Assembly (NCBI RefSeq): GCF_023824315.1
Contig: NZ_CP098732.1
Span: 2,108,001-2,172,000, forward strand
Direction: 5' to 3'
DNA from: Acinetobacter tibetensis
GTDB lineage: Bacteria; Pseudomonadota; Gammaproteobacteria; Pseudomonadales; Moraxellaceae
DNA: 64,000 nucleotides
Under the pieces are notes generated by a model that saw only the letters and a program-made list of their open reading frames with translations, was not told the DNA's origin and did no database searches. The translations under genes and the position numbers were made by a program. Below are positions 8,453 to 18,291 of this stretch, in pieces (within the stretch, counting starts at the first letter, position 1; every line of letters begins with the position of its first letter).

Positions 8453-9544
8453 ATGGGTTTTAATTGCGGTATTGTCGGCTTGCCGAACGTTGGTAAATCT
8501 ACCCTTTTCAATGCGTTAACTAAAGCAGCAATTGCGGCAGAAAACTTTCCGTTCTGTACCATTGAACCAAACACAGGGATTGTTCCTGTTCCAGATTTAC
8601 GTTTAGACAAATTAACTGCAATCGTAAAACCACAACGTGTGATTCCAACCACAATGGAATTTGTAGATATCGCAGGTTTGGTTGCAGGCGCATCTAAAGG
8701 TGAAGGTCTTGGTAACCAATTCCTTGCCAACATTCGTGAAACTGATGCCATTGCACACGTTGTTCGTTGTTTTGAAGATGAAAACGTCATTCACGTGAAT
8801 GGTAAAATTGACCCCTTAGATGATATTGCTACCATCAATACTGAACTTGCACTTGCTGACTTAGAAACTGTAACCAAAGCCGTTACACGTTTAGCAAAAT
8901 CAGCGAAAAGTGGCGACAAAGAAGCCATTGCAACGAAAGCAGTTCTAGACAAAATTCTACCTTTATTAGATGAAGGTAAACCAGCTCGTGCTGCTACGCT
9001 TGATGACGATGAGCGCAAATTGGTGCGTGGTTTTGGTTTAATGACTTTAAAACCAACCATGTACATTGCCAACGTGGCTGAAGATGGTTTCGAAAACAAC
9101 CCACATTTAGAAGCAGTGCAAAAACTTGCTGCTGAAGAAAATGCAATTGTGGTTCCACTGTGCAACCAAATCGAAGCTGAAATTTCATTACTTGAAGATG
9201 AAGACCGTGCTGAATTCCTTGAAGCGATGGGTATGGAAGAACCTGGTCTTAACGTGGTGATCCGCGCAGGTTATGCATTACTTGGCTTACAAACTTACTT
9301 CACAGCAGGCGTACAAGAAGTTCGTGCTTGGACTGTAAAAGTTGGTGCAACTGCACCACAAGCTGCGGGTGTGATTCACACTGACTTTGAAAAAGGCTTT
9401 ATCCGTGCTGAATGTATTGCTTATGATGACTTCATTCAATACAACGGCGAAGCGGGTGCCAAAGAAGCAGGCAAATGGCGTTTAGAAGGTAAAACTTACG
9501 TGGTACAAGACGGCGACGTTTTACACTTCCGTTTCAACGTCTAA
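8453..9544 (+). CDS. ychF: Redox-regulated ATPase YchF (OLA1-type, Obg family)
   Basis: The 363-residue product starts [16 protein letters not shown], with the P-loop at residues 9-16. The Obg/HflX-class G2 region and the switch [20 protein letters not shown] follow, and the C-terminus forms the TGS domain (about 275-360). YchF/OLA1 proteins prefer ATP, bind ribosomes and act in stress adaptation; in E. coli YchF negatively affects the oxidative stress response. I use the ATG at 8453 because it matches the family start and length; a GTG four codons upstream (8441) would add MSHF. The gene stands alone between two hairpins. Confidence 0.95.
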   Translation: MGFNCGIVGLPNVGKSTLFNALTKAAIAAENFPFCTIEPNTGIVPVPDLRLDKLTAIVKPQRVIPTTMEFVDIAGLVAGASKGEGLGNQFLANIRETDAIAHVVRCFEDENVIHVNGKIDPLDDIATINTELALADLETVTKAVTRLAKSAKSGDKEAIATKAVLDKILPLLDEGKPARAATLDDDERKLVRGFGLMTLKPTMYIANVAEDGFENNPHLEAVQKLAAEENAIVVPLCNQIEAEISLLEDEDRAEFLEAMGMEEPGLNVVIRAGYALLGLQTYFTAGVQEVRAWTVKVGATAPQAAGVIHTDFEKGFIRAECIAYDDFIQYNGEAGAKEAGKWRLEGKTYVVQDGDVLHFRFNV

Positions 9545-9560
9545 TTAACTTAGATGTTTT

Positions 9561-9590
9561 AAAAAGCCAGTGATTACACTGGCTTTTTTA
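9561..9590 (+). terminator. Rho-independent terminator after ychF
   Basis: AAAAAGCCAGTG pairs with CACTGGCTTTTT around a four-base loop and runs into T residues. It lies 17 bases after the ychF stop and is near symmetrical. Confidence 0.88.
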
Positions 9591-9748
9591 TTGCTGATAT
9601 TCAACAAGAACGCCTTCATTAGTGTATTTTTTGCACCATCTACATAAGGGCATTATGTTCTTTTAATCTTATGCTTTTACCCACCTCTTGATCCATCCTC
9701 CATTAGAACAGAATCAAACTGGACATAGATAATGCGGCCACTACATGA

Positions 9749-9781
9749 TAAATATAATGATAATTATTATCATTATATTTA
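9749..9781. promoter_or_regulatory. Fur box upstream of sodA
   Basis: A perfect 33-base palindrome centred on 9765 contains TGATAAT-T-ATTATCA, the 7-1-7 core bound by the ferric uptake regulator. It lies about 70 bases before the sodA start, in the expected promoter region. Fur with iron would repress, so the Mn-type SOD would be made when iron is scarce, as known for E. coli sodA. Fur binding itself is inferred. Confidence 0.8.
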
Positions 9782-9846
9782 CATTAAATCCAACATCACC
9801 TACACTCCTATTCATAACTAAAAACTTAGATTGAAAGGATGATGCT

Positions 9847-10458
9847 ATGGCTTATACCCTTCCCCATTTACCTTATGCCTATGATGCACTCGAACCGCAT
9901 ATTGATGCGAAAACCATGCAGATTCATCATCGTAAACATCATCAAACCTACATCAACAATATTAATGCAGGCATTGAAGGGACACCGTGGGAAAACTTAA
10001 CTGTGGAGCAATTAGTCACTCAGGTAAATGATGTTCCAACACAACTCAAAAACAATGTCATCAACAACGCAGGTGGACATGCCAACCACAGCTTATTCTG
10101 GACTGTTATGAGTCCTCAAGGCGGTGGACAACCTATAGGTAAAATTGCAGTAGCGATAGAGGCTGAGCTGGGTGGATTTGACAGCTTTAAAGAGGCTTTT
10201 ACCAAAGCGGCACTCACCCGCTTTGGTAGTGGATGGGCATGGCTAACAGTTACCCCAAATCAAAAATTATTGGTAGAGAGCAGCGCCAATCAGGACTCGC
10301 CACTCATGCAGGGTCACACGCCCGTTTTAGCACTCGATGTGTGGGAACATGCTTATTATCTTCAATATCAAAACCGTCGTCCTGAGTACATTGCCGCATT
10401 TTTTAATGTCGTCGATTGGCAGGAAGTCAACCGTCGTTATGAACAGGCCATTCAGTAA
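9847..10458 (+). CDS. sodA: Superoxide dismutase, Mn-type
   Basis: This 203-residue cytosolic enzyme converts superoxide to oxygen and hydrogen peroxide. Metal ligands are visible as H27 (IHHRKHH), H81 ([10 protein letters not shown]), D164 and H168 (DVWEHAYY). The signatures [18 protein letters not shown] and [10 protein letters not shown], with its outer-sphere Gln, follow the Mn-SOD rather than the Fe-SOD pattern, in which the corresponding block reads AQVWNHTFYW. AAAGGA is well spaced before the ATG. The Fur palindrome upstream agrees with a manganese enzyme used when iron is limiting. A possible small membrane protein starts directly after the stop. Confidence 0.94.
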   Translation: MAYTLPHLPYAYDALEPHIDAKTMQIHHRKHHQTYINNINAGIEGTPWENLTVEQLVTQVNDVPTQLKNNVINNAGGHANHSLFWTVMSPQGGGQPIGKIAVAIEAELGGFDSFKEAFTKAALTRFGSGWAWLTVTPNQKLLVESSANQDSPLMQGHTPVLALDVWEHAYYLQYQNRRPEYIAAFFNVVDWQEVNRRYEQAIQ

Positions 10459-10459
10459 T

Positions 10460-10588
10460 ATGTACGCAGCCACTGACCTACCTATGTCATCATTTCATCA
10501 ACTACGCTTTATATTGGGCGTTCTTATTTTGCTAAGTGGTGCATTACTTTGCATTTATAAAGTGGCTACATCCCTATATGTATTTTAA
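10460..10588 (+). CDS. Possible 42-residue single-span membrane protein downstream of sodA
   Basis: An ATG one base after the sodA stop opens a 42-codon frame. The product has a short polar start, one hydrophobic span (ILGVLILLSGALLCIY, about residues 18-33) and a short tail. A second ATG at 10484 would give 34 residues. No strong ribosome site is visible, so translation would rely on coupling to sodA. Supporting points are the exact packing behind sodA, a transmembrane-like composition and a hairpin shortly after the stop. I do not recognise it; it could be a chance frame. Confidence 0.35.
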   Translation: MYAATDLPMSSFHQLRFILGVLILLSGALLCIYKVATSLYVF

Positions 10589-10603
10589 CTTTTGAGAAAC
10601 TGT

Positions 10604-10634
10604 ATCCAATGCTCCATATCGCAGAGCATTGGAT
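10604..10634. terminator. Hairpin between sodA and the DUF962 gene
   Basis: ATCCAATGCTC (10604-10614) pairs perfectly with GAGCATTGGAT (10624-10634). Neither side has a good T-run, so it may end transcripts from both convergent genes only partly. Confidence 0.45.
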
Positions 10635-10660
10635 TAAAATATATAAAGATTTAAATAATA

Positions 10661-11200
10661 TTAAGATGTCGTAGCATTCACAGTTTTTGCATCCATTGCA
10701 GCTCTTTGTTTTCTGGCTTGTTCAAGAATGTGTTGTTGCAATTCTTTTCTAAAGCCCATCATAAATATCGCTTCGGCTAACACAAATAAAGGGCCAATGA
10801 TCAAACCGACTAAATCATCGACAAAGGCAGGTTTTTTCTTTTCATAAAAATGCCCAACAAACTGAAATACCCAGCCCACCACAAAAATACCAATGCTCAG
10901 CATTAACCACACCGCAAAACCTAAACCAGCAATCTTTAATGCCAAAGGATAGACCGCAGAAAATAGCAATAACATAATACAGCCAAACCAGAGATCTAAT
11001 TTCAAATAATACCCACAACACACTATAATCAAGACCAATGCTAAGGTGATTTCAAATCCTGAAAAGTGAAACCCTGCCCGTGCAGTCAAACACATAATGG
11101 AGAACACAATCAGCGGAATCCCCACAAAATGCGTTAAAATATTTTTATGATCAAGATGATAAGCCGCGTACTGGCTTAAAAGTTGTTCTAATTTACTCAT
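10661..11200 (-). CDS. DUF962/Mpo1-like membrane protein
   Basis: This 179-residue protein belongs to the DUF962/YGL010w-like family. It has HLDHKNILTHFVGIPLI near the start, several hydrophobic helices, and the conserved QFVGHFYEKKKPAF block followed by a final hydrophobic segment. The yeast member Mpo1 is an iron(II)-dependent dioxygenase in fatty-acid alpha-oxidation, and the conserved histidines seen here are its proposed metal ligands; bacterial function is unproven. The ATG at 11200 has AAGGA upstream and starts MSKLEQLLSQYA; an in-frame ATG at 11263 lacks a site. It is divergent from a Crp/Fnr-type regulator 94 bases away. A second family member lies at 25671. Confidence 0.82.
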   Translation of the reverse strand: MSKLEQLLSQYAAYHLDHKNILTHFVGIPLIVFSIMCLTARAGFHFSGFEITLALVLIIVCCGYYLKLDLWFGCIMLLLFSAVYPLALKIAGLGFAVWLMLSIGIFVVGWVFQFVGHFYEKKKPAFVDDLVGLIIGPLFVLAEAIFMMGFRKELQQHILEQARKQRAAMDAKTVNATTS

Positions 11201-11294
11201 CGGAATCGTCCTTGTAAGATGCATCAACTCACTATATAAAAAAATCATTTTTATAGTTGTCATCTAGCCGACAATTCAAAATATAAGGATGTCT

Positions 11295-11996
11295 ATGACA
11301 CTGCAAATGGATGATCTTCAACATCTTGCCAATAATCGTTGGTATTCTGAGCTACCAGTTCCTTTTCAGCAGTTTATTCAGGAACATGCGCTTATACAGC
11401 ACTATCAGAAAGAACAAGCTATTTTTTATTCTGGAGATGCTTTTGATGGAATCTATGCGGTGCTCGATGGTGCAGTACGCTTAGGTTATGTCGATATTGA
11501 AGGTACAGAATCTATTGCTGCAATTGCAGAACCCATCATGTGGTTCGGTGAAATCTCTTTAATTGATCAGCAACCGCGCTCCCACGATGCCATTGCGATT
11601 CAAAAAACACGAATCCTGCATATTCCTAGTGCGGCTATCCACACTTTACTTACTACACAGCCTCAGTTCTGGTTTCATATTGCTCAACTCACCAGCCAGA
11701 AATTACGTATTGCCTTTTTAGAGCTGATTTCAATTCAAACTCAGACCATCAGACAACGGCTTGCTCTACGATTAATGCTGATTTTACAAGGCTATGGCAA
11801 TCATGTCCTGATTGAAAAAAATGTCATTCAACTCAGTCAAGAGCAACTTGCACAGATGCTAACTTGCTCACGGCAAACGGTGAATCAGGAATTGCAGGCT
11901 TTAGAAAAACTTGGTGTGTTAAATCTGGCATTTAAAAAAATTGAAATTTTAGATCAGGAACAGTTACATCGCTTGGCACATACTCGACAGAGTTGA
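11295..11996 (+). CDS. Crp/Fnr-family transcriptional regulator
   Basis: The 233-residue product has an N-terminal cyclic-nucleotide-binding-like beta-barrel (about 25-125, with IFYSGDAFDGIYAVLDGAVRL and GEISLIDQQPRSHDAIA). A dimerisation helix and a C-terminal winged helix follow, with LSQEQLAQMLTCSRQTVNQELQALEKLGVL split over about 178-207. No N-terminal Fnr-type cysteine cluster is present, so it is not an iron-sulfur Fnr. I prefer the ATG at 11295 because AAGGA is spaced five bases before it; the ATG at 11289 overlaps that site. It shares a short promoter region with the DUF962 gene, which may be its target. The effector is unknown. Confidence 0.85.
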   Translation: MTLQMDDLQHLANNRWYSELPVPFQQFIQEHALIQHYQKEQAIFYSGDAFDGIYAVLDGAVRLGYVDIEGTESIAAIAEPIMWFGEISLIDQQPRSHDAIAIQKTRILHIPSAAIHTLLTTQPQFWFHIAQLTSQKLRIAFLELISIQTQTIRQRLALRLMLILQGYGNHVLIEKNVIQLSQEQLAQMLTCSRQTVNQELQALEKLGVLNLAFKKIEILDQEQLHRLAHTRQS

Positions 11997-12018
11997 ATTC
12001 ATCAACATCAACGGTCAT

Positions 12019-12046
12019 TTTATGGTGCAAAAGTTTTCACCATAAA
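12019..12046. terminator. Weak hairpin after the Crp/Fnr gene
   Basis: TTTATGGTG pairs with CACCATAAA around a ten-base loop, between the ends of two convergent genes. There is no T-run, so a terminator role is tentative. Confidence 0.3.
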
Positions 12047-12086
12047 TGTGCATTAAATATTAAAGGCACCAAAAAGCAACATTAAT

Positions 12087-12260
12087 TTAAGAGGTTAATT
12101 GACAGACATTGACCTCATCAAAGCCATTGGTGCAAGGTGCAACTTCTTGTGCAACAGAAAAATGTAAAGCAGCGTGTACTTTCGGCTGTTCAATCTGAGC
12201 ATTCACAGTTGAACTGAATACCCAGAAAAGACTTAAAGCAAGCATAGATGTTTTCAACAT
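12087..12260 (-). CDS. Small exported protein, 57 residues
   Basis: Reading leftward from the ATG at 12260 gives 57 codons. The N-terminus is a clean signal peptide (MLKTSMLALSLFWVFSSTVNA), and the mature part is about 36 residues with two cysteines near the C-terminus (APCTNGFDEVNVCQ), suited to a disulfide in the periplasm. GAGG lies upstream of the start at a slightly long spacing. I do not recognise the family. It lies between the convergent Crp/Fnr gene and another minus-strand exported protein at 12438. Confidence 0.6.
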   Translation of the reverse strand: MLKTSMLALSLFWVFSSTVNAQIEQPKVHAALHFSVAQEVAPCTNGFDEVNVCQLTS

Positions 12261-12437
12261 AGAACGATAACCTCACGACAATAAATGTGACTTTTCACGT
12301 AAATTATACACTTTTTATCACATCAGGATAATGCATTAAATTAATCAAGACAGTGTTATTTTCTATTATCGTCGTGGCTGTTTTCGCATCTGCATTGTAA
12401 TTTTATAAACCACAATGCAGCTTTAAACATGCAAATT

Positions 12438-12923
12438 TTATGAACTAAATGCCTTTTTCTTCGGGTCTGTATTGCCTAATTCTGGATGCTCTAGTGCATC
12501 TTTACATTGTGCTTTGTCTCGTTCGTAATCCGCTTTTTTCTGCGATACTGTCGCTGAGTTTTCCATGGTTTCACGCGCCCAAACATCTAAACTGGTCAAT
12601 GCTTTTCGACACAACGCATATTTGCCTTCAGTGACCGAGTCCGTCATTTTGACGTTTATACGCCATTCTGTACTCAGTTTACGCGCAGGTTTACGTACCT
12701 TTTCTTCAATTAAATTCCGTTGCTTACGATATACATAAGGATCTGCCTCGTTCATGAATCGCCATGCTTCATGTGCATAAGTGGTCGCATCATTGGTCAA
12801 TTTAGGCGCAGCTTTAATTTCTGCTTTCTTTTCAGCATGATCTGAAGATTGACCACAACCTTGTAAAAACAAAGCACTACTTATTACAGAAACAACAAGC
12901 ACAGGCGCTCTAAGTATTCGCAT
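12438..12923 (-). CDS. Uncharacterised lipoprotein
   Basis: This 161-residue protein starts with a lipoprotein signal and the lipobox FLQGC (Cys at 23). The rest is charged and helical, rich in Lys and Glu, with blocks YAHEAWRFMNEADPYVYRKQR and KYALCRKALTSLDVWARETM. It would be attached to the inner or outer membrane facing the periplasm. No enzymatic motif is visible. Composition resembles its chromosomal neighbours, so there is no sign of transfer. I cannot assign a function. Confidence 0.75.
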   Translation of the reverse strand: MRILRAPVLVVSVISSALFLQGCGQSSDHAEKKAEIKAAPKLTNDATTYAHEAWRFMNEADPYVYRKQRNLIEEKVRKPARKLSTEWRINVKMTDSVTEGKYALCRKALTSLDVWARETMENSATVSQKKADYERDKAQCKDALEHPELGNTDPKKKAFSS

Positions 12924-13024
12924 TTAGGGAATCACCGCAACAATCGAGTAAGCACTATGCTAGTAAATTCGGCTACAATACACAATCTTATTTGACCTAT
13001 CGTTTAACTCTAACAAGGTGTGTC

Positions 13025-13783
13025 GTGTCACAACACAAATTAACACCCACGCAAACAGCGGGCTTTTGGCAAGGTGCCAAAGATAGCCAAGCAATTATCT
13101 TTACTTATTTACCTGTATCTTTTGCATTTGGGGTTTCAGCAACACAGTTTGGCTTTAGTGCTTGGGAAGCCTTATTTCTCTCTTGTACCATGTACGCGGG
13201 TGCCAGCCAATTTCTGGTGGTTGCACTTTTAGGCAGTGGGACGTCTATTTGGATGACTGCACTGACGGTCATTGCCTTGGATATTCGTCATTTACTGTAT
13301 GGTCCAGCCTTACAAAATCTAATTCAAGACCGATTAAACCTAAAAAAAACCGCGATTTGGGCGTGGGGACTGACTGATGAAGTCTTTGCTTCAGGCATGA
13401 TCAAACTCTCTCAAAGACGCCAAGAATGGTCTGAATCATGGATGTTAGGACTCAGTTTATTTAGCTGGTTGTCTTGGGCGACAGGCTCCTTTTTGGGTGG
13501 GCTATTTGCCGATCAGGTAACTCATTTACCCCAGTTTTTACAGGCGGCACTGGATTTCTTGTTACCTGCGTTATTCCTCAGTTTCTTGCTGGCTGCCTTT
13601 GAGAAGAAACATATTTTTGTGGTGAGCGTGACCATTTTAGTGTCTGCGATTGCCTGTTATTTCATTGATCTCTCTGCGGCAATTTTCATTGGTATTTCAT
13701 CAGGTATATTTGCAGGTTTATTTAAGCACTACATCCTCAAACAACATGATGCCGAGCACACAGGAGCATCACATGAATCTTGA
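13025..13783 (+). CDS. azlC: AzlC-family branched-chain amino-acid exporter, large subunit
   Basis: This 252-residue membrane protein has the AzlC pattern: FWQGAKDSQAIIFTYLPVSFAFGV, the SCTMYAGASQFL motif and ALDIRHLLYGPAL, with about seven transmembrane segments. Together with the small AzlD partner it forms the YgaZH-type exporter for valine and other branched-chain amino acids or their analogues. I place the start at GTG 13025, after AAGGTG, which yields MSQHKLTPTQ. A TTG at 12992 would add 11 residues without a good site. It overlaps azlD by 11 bases. Confidence 0.85.
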   Translation: MSQHKLTPTQTAGFWQGAKDSQAIIFTYLPVSFAFGVSATQFGFSAWEALFLSCTMYAGASQFLVVALLGSGTSIWMTALTVIALDIRHLLYGPALQNLIQDRLNLKKTAIWAWGLTDEVFASGMIKLSQRRQEWSESWMLGLSLFSWLSWATGSFLGGLFADQVTHLPQFLQAALDFLLPALFLSFLLAAFEKKHIFVVSVTILVSAIACYFIDLSAAIFIGISSGIFAGLFKHYILKQHDAEHTGASHES

Positions 13784-14120
13784 AATCATATTGGTCGGTA
13801 TTGTGGTCGGTATTGCCAATTTTGTCTCACGTTTTGGTCCATTTTTTGTCATTCAGAAATTTCAGCAAAATTCACAAAAGCGTGGTGCATTGTGGTTAAA
13901 AATCGCCTTGGGCTCGATTGGGATTTCTGCTATTAGCTCCATGTTGGTCGTTGCGACTCTTCCTCCACTGTTAGAAACACCCAATAAAAGTTTGGCAATG
14001 CTCATTGGGTTCTTGGTACTTACAGGTTTATATTTTAAGTTTAAGAAAATTGTACCCGCAACGTTAACTGCTGCTTTGACCTATGGTCTGGTTTATACCT
14101 ACATCCCTTTTCATTTTTAA
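13773..14120 (+). CDS. azlD: AzlD-family small subunit of the branched-chain amino-acid exporter
   Basis: The 115-residue product starts at ATG 13773, preceded by CAGGAG and inside the last codons of azlC. It has about four hydrophobic helices and the conserved NFVSRFGPFF near residue 17, in place of the more common TxLxRxLPF form. AzlC and AzlD are both needed for export. A hairpin follows 30 bases after the stop. Confidence 0.83.
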   Translation: MNLEIILVGIVVGIANFVSRFGPFFVIQKFQQNSQKRGALWLKIALGSIGISAISSMLVVATLPPLLETPNKSLAMLIGFLVLTGLYFKFKKIVPATLTAALTYGLVYTYIPFHF

Positions 14121-14150
14121 TTTATTTTGAACGAATGATTCACAACACAA

Positions 14151-14183
14151 TTAATCACTTGAGAGCAATTTTCAGGTGATTAA
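14151..14183 (+). terminator. Hairpin after azlD
   Basis: TTAATCACTTGA pairs with TCAGGTGATTAA (one G-U pair) around a nine-base loop. The downstream tail is A-rich with no T-run, so this is a moderate terminator candidate. Confidence 0.45.
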
Positions 14184-14367
14184 CTAAAAATAGGAAATAA
14201 ACTTACTTTACGAAAGTTAATGCGTTTTCATTAAAACCATAAATGATCCTGTCAGAATAAATTGCTCAAAAAATTGTTCGACAATCTTATTATTTTATGT
14301 GAAAGCGACCTGAACACGGCCCTGAGTTCTGCTATGCTAAAACCCCATTTACGCAAGGATGAATCAC

Positions 14368-15573
14368 ATGAGCGTGACTATTGGTACTCCCCTTCAATCT
14401 TCTGCATTTAAAGTTCTACTATTAGGGTCTGGTGAACTCGGAAAAGAAGTGGTGATTTCACTGCAACGTTTAGGTGTCGAAGTACACGCTGCTGACCGAT
14501 ACGACCATGCTCCTGCCATGCAAGTTGCGCATTATCAATACACCTTGAATATGGCAAATCCTGAAGAATTAAAACAACTGATTGCCCAAGTAAAGCCTCA
14601 TCTTATTGTTCCTGAAATTGAAGCGATTGCTACTGAAGTTCTGGTTGAAATTGAAGAAAGCCAAACCGCAACCATCATTCCTTCTGCAAAAGCCGTGAAC
14701 CTCACCATGAACCGTGAAGGTATCCGTCGTTTGGCCGCAGAAGAACTCGGCTTACCCACCTCTGCTTACCGTTTTGCCGATTCTCTTGAATCTTTCCGTG
14801 CTGCTTGCGATGACATTGGTTATCCAAACTTTGTGAAACCTGTAATGTCCTCTTCGGGCAAAGGTCAATCACGCGTAAAAAGCTTTGCTGAAGTGGATGC
14901 TGCTTGGGAATATGCGCAAACAGGTGGTCGCGTCAATCAAGGTAAAGTGATTGTTGAATCTCAAATTGATTTTGATTTTGAAATTACCTTACTCACTGTT
15001 CGTGCCAAAAATGCTGAAACAGGTGAAATTGAAACCCAATACTGCGACCCAATTGGTCATCGTCAAGATTCTGGTGATTATGTAGAAAGCTGGCAGCCAC
15101 AACCCATGACAGCCGTGGCTTTGGAAGAAGCTAAACGAATTTCTCACAAAGTCACTACAGCCTTAGGAGGTTGCGGTATTTTTGGTGTGGAATTGTTTGT
15201 CAAAGGTGACAAAGTGTGGTTTAGTGAGGTTTCACCTCGTCCACACGATACAGGCCTTGTGACTTTAGCTTCCCAGTATCAAAGCGAATTCGAATTGCAT
15301 GCGCGCGCCATTTTAGGCTTGCCTGTCAATACCACTCGCCACAGTGTTGCTGCAAGTGCTGTCATTTATGCAGGTGTAGATGATACCAATCTTTCCTTCT
15401 CTGGCTTAAATCTTGCTTTGGCAAATCCAAATACTGATTTACGTCTGTTCGGAAAACCTGAAGGTTTTAAACGCCGCCGTATGGGTGTTGCTACTGCACG
15501 CGCGGAAACCACCGATCAAGCACGTGAACTGGCACAACACGCTGCGGATCAAGTCATTGTGAATCAGAACTAA
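14368..15573 (+). CDS. purT: Formate-dependent phosphoribosylglycinamide formyltransferase
   Basis: This 401-residue ATP-grasp enzyme makes formyl-GAR from GAR, formate and ATP in purine synthesis. The start [21 protein letters not shown], the ATP-grasp block [16 protein letters not shown] and the metal/phosphate block [16 protein letters not shown] are diagnostic. I choose the ATG at 14368, eight bases after AAGGA; a closer ATG at 14359 overlaps that site. glnD follows after 26 bases and dapC after another 25, so the three may be co-transcribed. Confidence 0.95.
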   Translation: MSVTIGTPLQSSAFKVLLLGSGELGKEVVISLQRLGVEVHAADRYDHAPAMQVAHYQYTLNMANPEELKQLIAQVKPHLIVPEIEAIATEVLVEIEESQTATIIPSAKAVNLTMNREGIRRLAAEELGLPTSAYRFADSLESFRAACDDIGYPNFVKPVMSSSGKGQSRVKSFAEVDAAWEYAQTGGRVNQGKVIVESQIDFDFEITLLTVRAKNAETGEIETQYCDPIGHRQDSGDYVESWQPQPMTAVALEEAKRISHKVTTALGGCGIFGVELFVKGDKVWFSEVSPRPHDTGLVTLASQYQSEFELHARAILGLPVNTTRHSVAASAVIYAGVDDTNLSFSGLNLALANPNTDLRLFGKPEGFKRRRMGVATARAETTDQARELAQHAADQVIVNQN

Positions 15574-15599
15574 CTTATACATATTACGGACCACTGTTC

Positions 15600-18266
15600 A
15601 TGATCAATACTTCACCATTGTTGAATTACGTCAAAAGTAACCATGATATTCAAGCGATTAACCAATGGCGTACCGATGTAGAAAAGCAATTACAGGAAAG
15701 TTTTGAACATGGACAGCCCATTCGTGAAATCATTTTAGCGCGCTCTAATCTGATTGATGAAGCACTGCAATTTCTCTGGCAACATGCTGAATTAGATCAA
15801 ACCAATCTCGGTCTGTTTGCGGTCGGGGGCTACGGTCGCCATGAAATGCTGCCATATTCAGATGTCGACATTATGATTTTGTCGGAAGATGAAATTACCG
15901 CAGATCAAGAGAAACTGATTTCCACTTTTATTTCTTCACTTTGGGATGTAGGGAATTTTAAACCTGGCATCAGTGTGCGCAGCATTCGCCAATGTGTCGA
16001 AGAAGCCACCAATGATCTCACAGTTGCCACCACCCTAATTGAAGCGCGTCTAATTATCGGCTATGAACATCTCGCACGTTGGCCTCGTCGTATCGTTTCA
16101 CAAACTTGGACCGATAAAACTTTCTATGATGCGAAAATGGAAGAGCAACACCGCCGTTACGCACAGCACAACAATACTGAAAGTAATTTAGAACCCGACA
16201 TTAAAAACGCTCCGGGCGGTATCCGGGATATTAACCAAATTGGCTGGATTGCTAAACGCCATTTCCGAGTCAACCGTATTTATGACTTGGTCCATTTGGG
16301 CTTTATTTCTGAGTTTGAACTCGGTGTCTTGGAAGAAGCCGAAAGTTTCTTATGGGAAATTCGCCATCATTTACACCGCCTAACCAAACGTGACGAGAAC
16401 CGTTTATTATTTGACTATCAGCGTGACATTGCTGGTATGTTTGGTTATGTACGTGAAGAAGATAAGTCACCCAACTACCCAATTGAACAATTCATGAAAC
16501 GGTACTACCGTACTGCGCAACAGGTGTCTACCCTGAATGAAATGTTGTTGGCGTATTTTAGTGAATCCGTCATTACCCCTCGACTGCCACAATATGAACG
16601 TCAAATTGTAGAAATTAATGATAATTTTAAACTGGTCGATGGTAAGTTAGCAGTTCAACACCATAAAATTTTTGCTGAAAAGCCTAGCGCAATTTTAGAA
16701 TTATTCTATTTACTCGCGAACCGTCCAGAAATTGAAGGTATTCGTGCGCGTACATTACGTCTACTCATACTAGCAGCGAAACGCATTGATCAGGCTTATC
16801 GGGATAATCCTGAACACCAAGCCTTGTTCATGGCAATTATTCGTTCGCCTTACCGCTTATATGACACCATGGTCGCGATGAAACGTTATGGCGTTTTAGG
16901 CAATTATATTCCTGCTTTCGGACAAATTATGGGACTCATGCAATATGATTTGTTCCATATTTATACGGTCGATGCACACACTCTCTTGTTATTGCGTAAC
17001 TTAAATCGCTTTAAAGAACCTGAATTTGCCAAAGATTTCCCTGTCGTCAGTTCAGTATTCCAACGTTTAGCGCGACGTGACATCGTATTCTTAGCTGCCC
17101 TATTCCATGACATAGCCAAAGGACGTGGCGGTGACCACAGTGAACTCGGTGCAGAAGATGCGATTGAATTCTGTCGGGTACACGGATTTACTGAGCGCGA
17201 ATGCAAACTGGTGGCGTGGCTAATTCACAATCATCTGCTCATGTCACTGACGGCACAGAAAAAAGATATTTCTGACCCAGATGTGGTGAAAGATTTCGCA
17301 GAAAAACTGGGGGATATGGAGCATTTAGACTATCTCTATACCCTCACTGTTGCCGATATTAATGCCACCAATCCTAAATTATGGAACTCATGGCGCGCAT
17401 CACTCATGCGTCAATTGTATACCCATGCTCGCGACATTATTCGTACCGGTCTTGGTCGTCCTGTCGACTATCAAATGCTGATTGAAGACACCAAATTTGC
17501 AGCCAGTGAAATGTTAGTGAATGATTTCTCTTTGACTGATGTAGAAAAAGTCTGGCAAGAACTCGGCGATGAATATTTCATTAAAGAATCGGCTGATGAA
17601 ATTGCTTGGCATACCCGTGCAATATTGGAACATGGTGAAAATCCAGCACCTCTGGTATTAATGCGAGCACATCGTAAATCAGCACAAGATGCGGTGCAGA
17701 TCTTTATTTATACACGCGATCAACCCAACTTATTCGCAACCACTGTGGCCATTTTAGATCGAATGAATCTGGATGTTCAGGATGCGCGAATTATTACTGC
17801 GACTACAGCATTTAGTTTGGATACCTATTTGGTTCTAGACCGTTTCGGCACCTTATTAACCGATCCTGAACGTGAGGCTACGGTTATTCACTCGCTCACC
17901 TCAGCACTCAGCCAATCCGATAAATATCCGGGATTAATGCAACGCCGTATTCCACGCCAACTTCGCCATTTTGATATTGAAAATACTGTAGATGTAACCT
18001 TGAATGAAGCGTTACAGCAAAATATGGTTGAAATTTCTACACTTGACCATCCAGGATTACTTGCGAAAATTGGTGGTCTGTTTATGATGCAAGGTTTAGA
18101 CATTCATTCTGCTAAAATTGCCACTTTAGGCGAACGCGCCGAAGATATCTTCTTTGTGACCAAAAAAGATGGCTCACCAATGACGGAAGAAGAAACGGTA
18201 TTATTTGCCAATCAACTGAAGCTCGCATTGGATGAAGCCTCTAATCAGGTCTGTGGTCAACATTAA
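15600..18266 (+). CDS. glnD: [Protein-PII] uridylyltransferase / uridylyl-removing enzyme
   Basis: This 888-residue bifunctional sensor adds UMP to PII proteins when glutamine is low and removes it when glutamine is high. The nucleotidyltransferase motif [17 protein letters not shown] is at about 75-91. The HD hydrolase domain has [16 protein letters not shown] near 502-517. Two C-terminal ACT domains start near 695 and 805 and bind glutamine. Length and domain order match E. coli GlnD (890). Its place before dapC is also seen in other gammaproteobacteria such as Pseudomonas. Confidence 0.95.
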   Translation: MINTSPLLNYVKSNHDIQAINQWRTDVEKQLQESFEHGQPIREIILARSNLIDEALQFLWQHAELDQTNLGLFAVGGYGRHEMLPYSDVDIMILSEDEITADQEKLISTFISSLWDVGNFKPGISVRSIRQCVEEATNDLTVATTLIEARLIIGYEHLARWPRRIVSQTWTDKTFYDAKMEEQHRRYAQHNNTESNLEPDIKNAPGGIRDINQIGWIAKRHFRVNRIYDLVHLGFISEFELGVLEEAESFLWEIRHHLHRLTKRDENRLLFDYQRDIAGMFGYVREEDKSPNYPIEQFMKRYYRTAQQVSTLNEMLLAYFSESVITPRLPQYERQIVEINDNFKLVDGKLAVQHHKIFAEKPSAILELFYLLANRPEIEGIRARTLRLLILAAKRIDQAYRDNPEHQALFMAIIRSPYRLYDTMVAMKRYGVLGNYIPAFGQIMGLMQYDLFHIYTVDAHTLLLLRNLNRFKEPEFAKDFPVVSSVFQRLARRDIVFLAALFHDIAKGRGGDHSELGAEDAIEFCRVHGFTERECKLVAWLIHNHLLMSLTAQKKDISDPDVVKDFAEKLGDMEHLDYLYTLTVADINATNPKLWNSWRASLMRQLYTHARDIIRTGLGRPVDYQMLIEDTKFAASEMLVNDFSLTDVEKVWQELGDEYFIKESADEIAWHTRAILEHGENPAPLVLMRAHRKSAQDAVQIFIYTRDQPNLFATTVAILDRMNLDVQDARIITATTAFSLDTYLVLDRFGTLLTDPEREATVIHSLTSALSQSDKYPGLMQRRIPRQLRHFDIENTVDVTLNEALQQNMVEISTLDHPGLLAKIGGLFMMQGLDIHSAKIATLGERAEDIFFVTKKDGSPMTEEETVLFANQLKLALDEASNQVCGQH

Positions 18267-18291
18267 TTTTTAACGTTCGGGTATCCGTTTC

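Noticed and set aside
8446..9188. Long minus-strand open frames inside ychF
   Set aside because: They lie entirely within a highly conserved gene with biased codons, and their translations are low-complexity (Ser/Ala/Lys) shadows.
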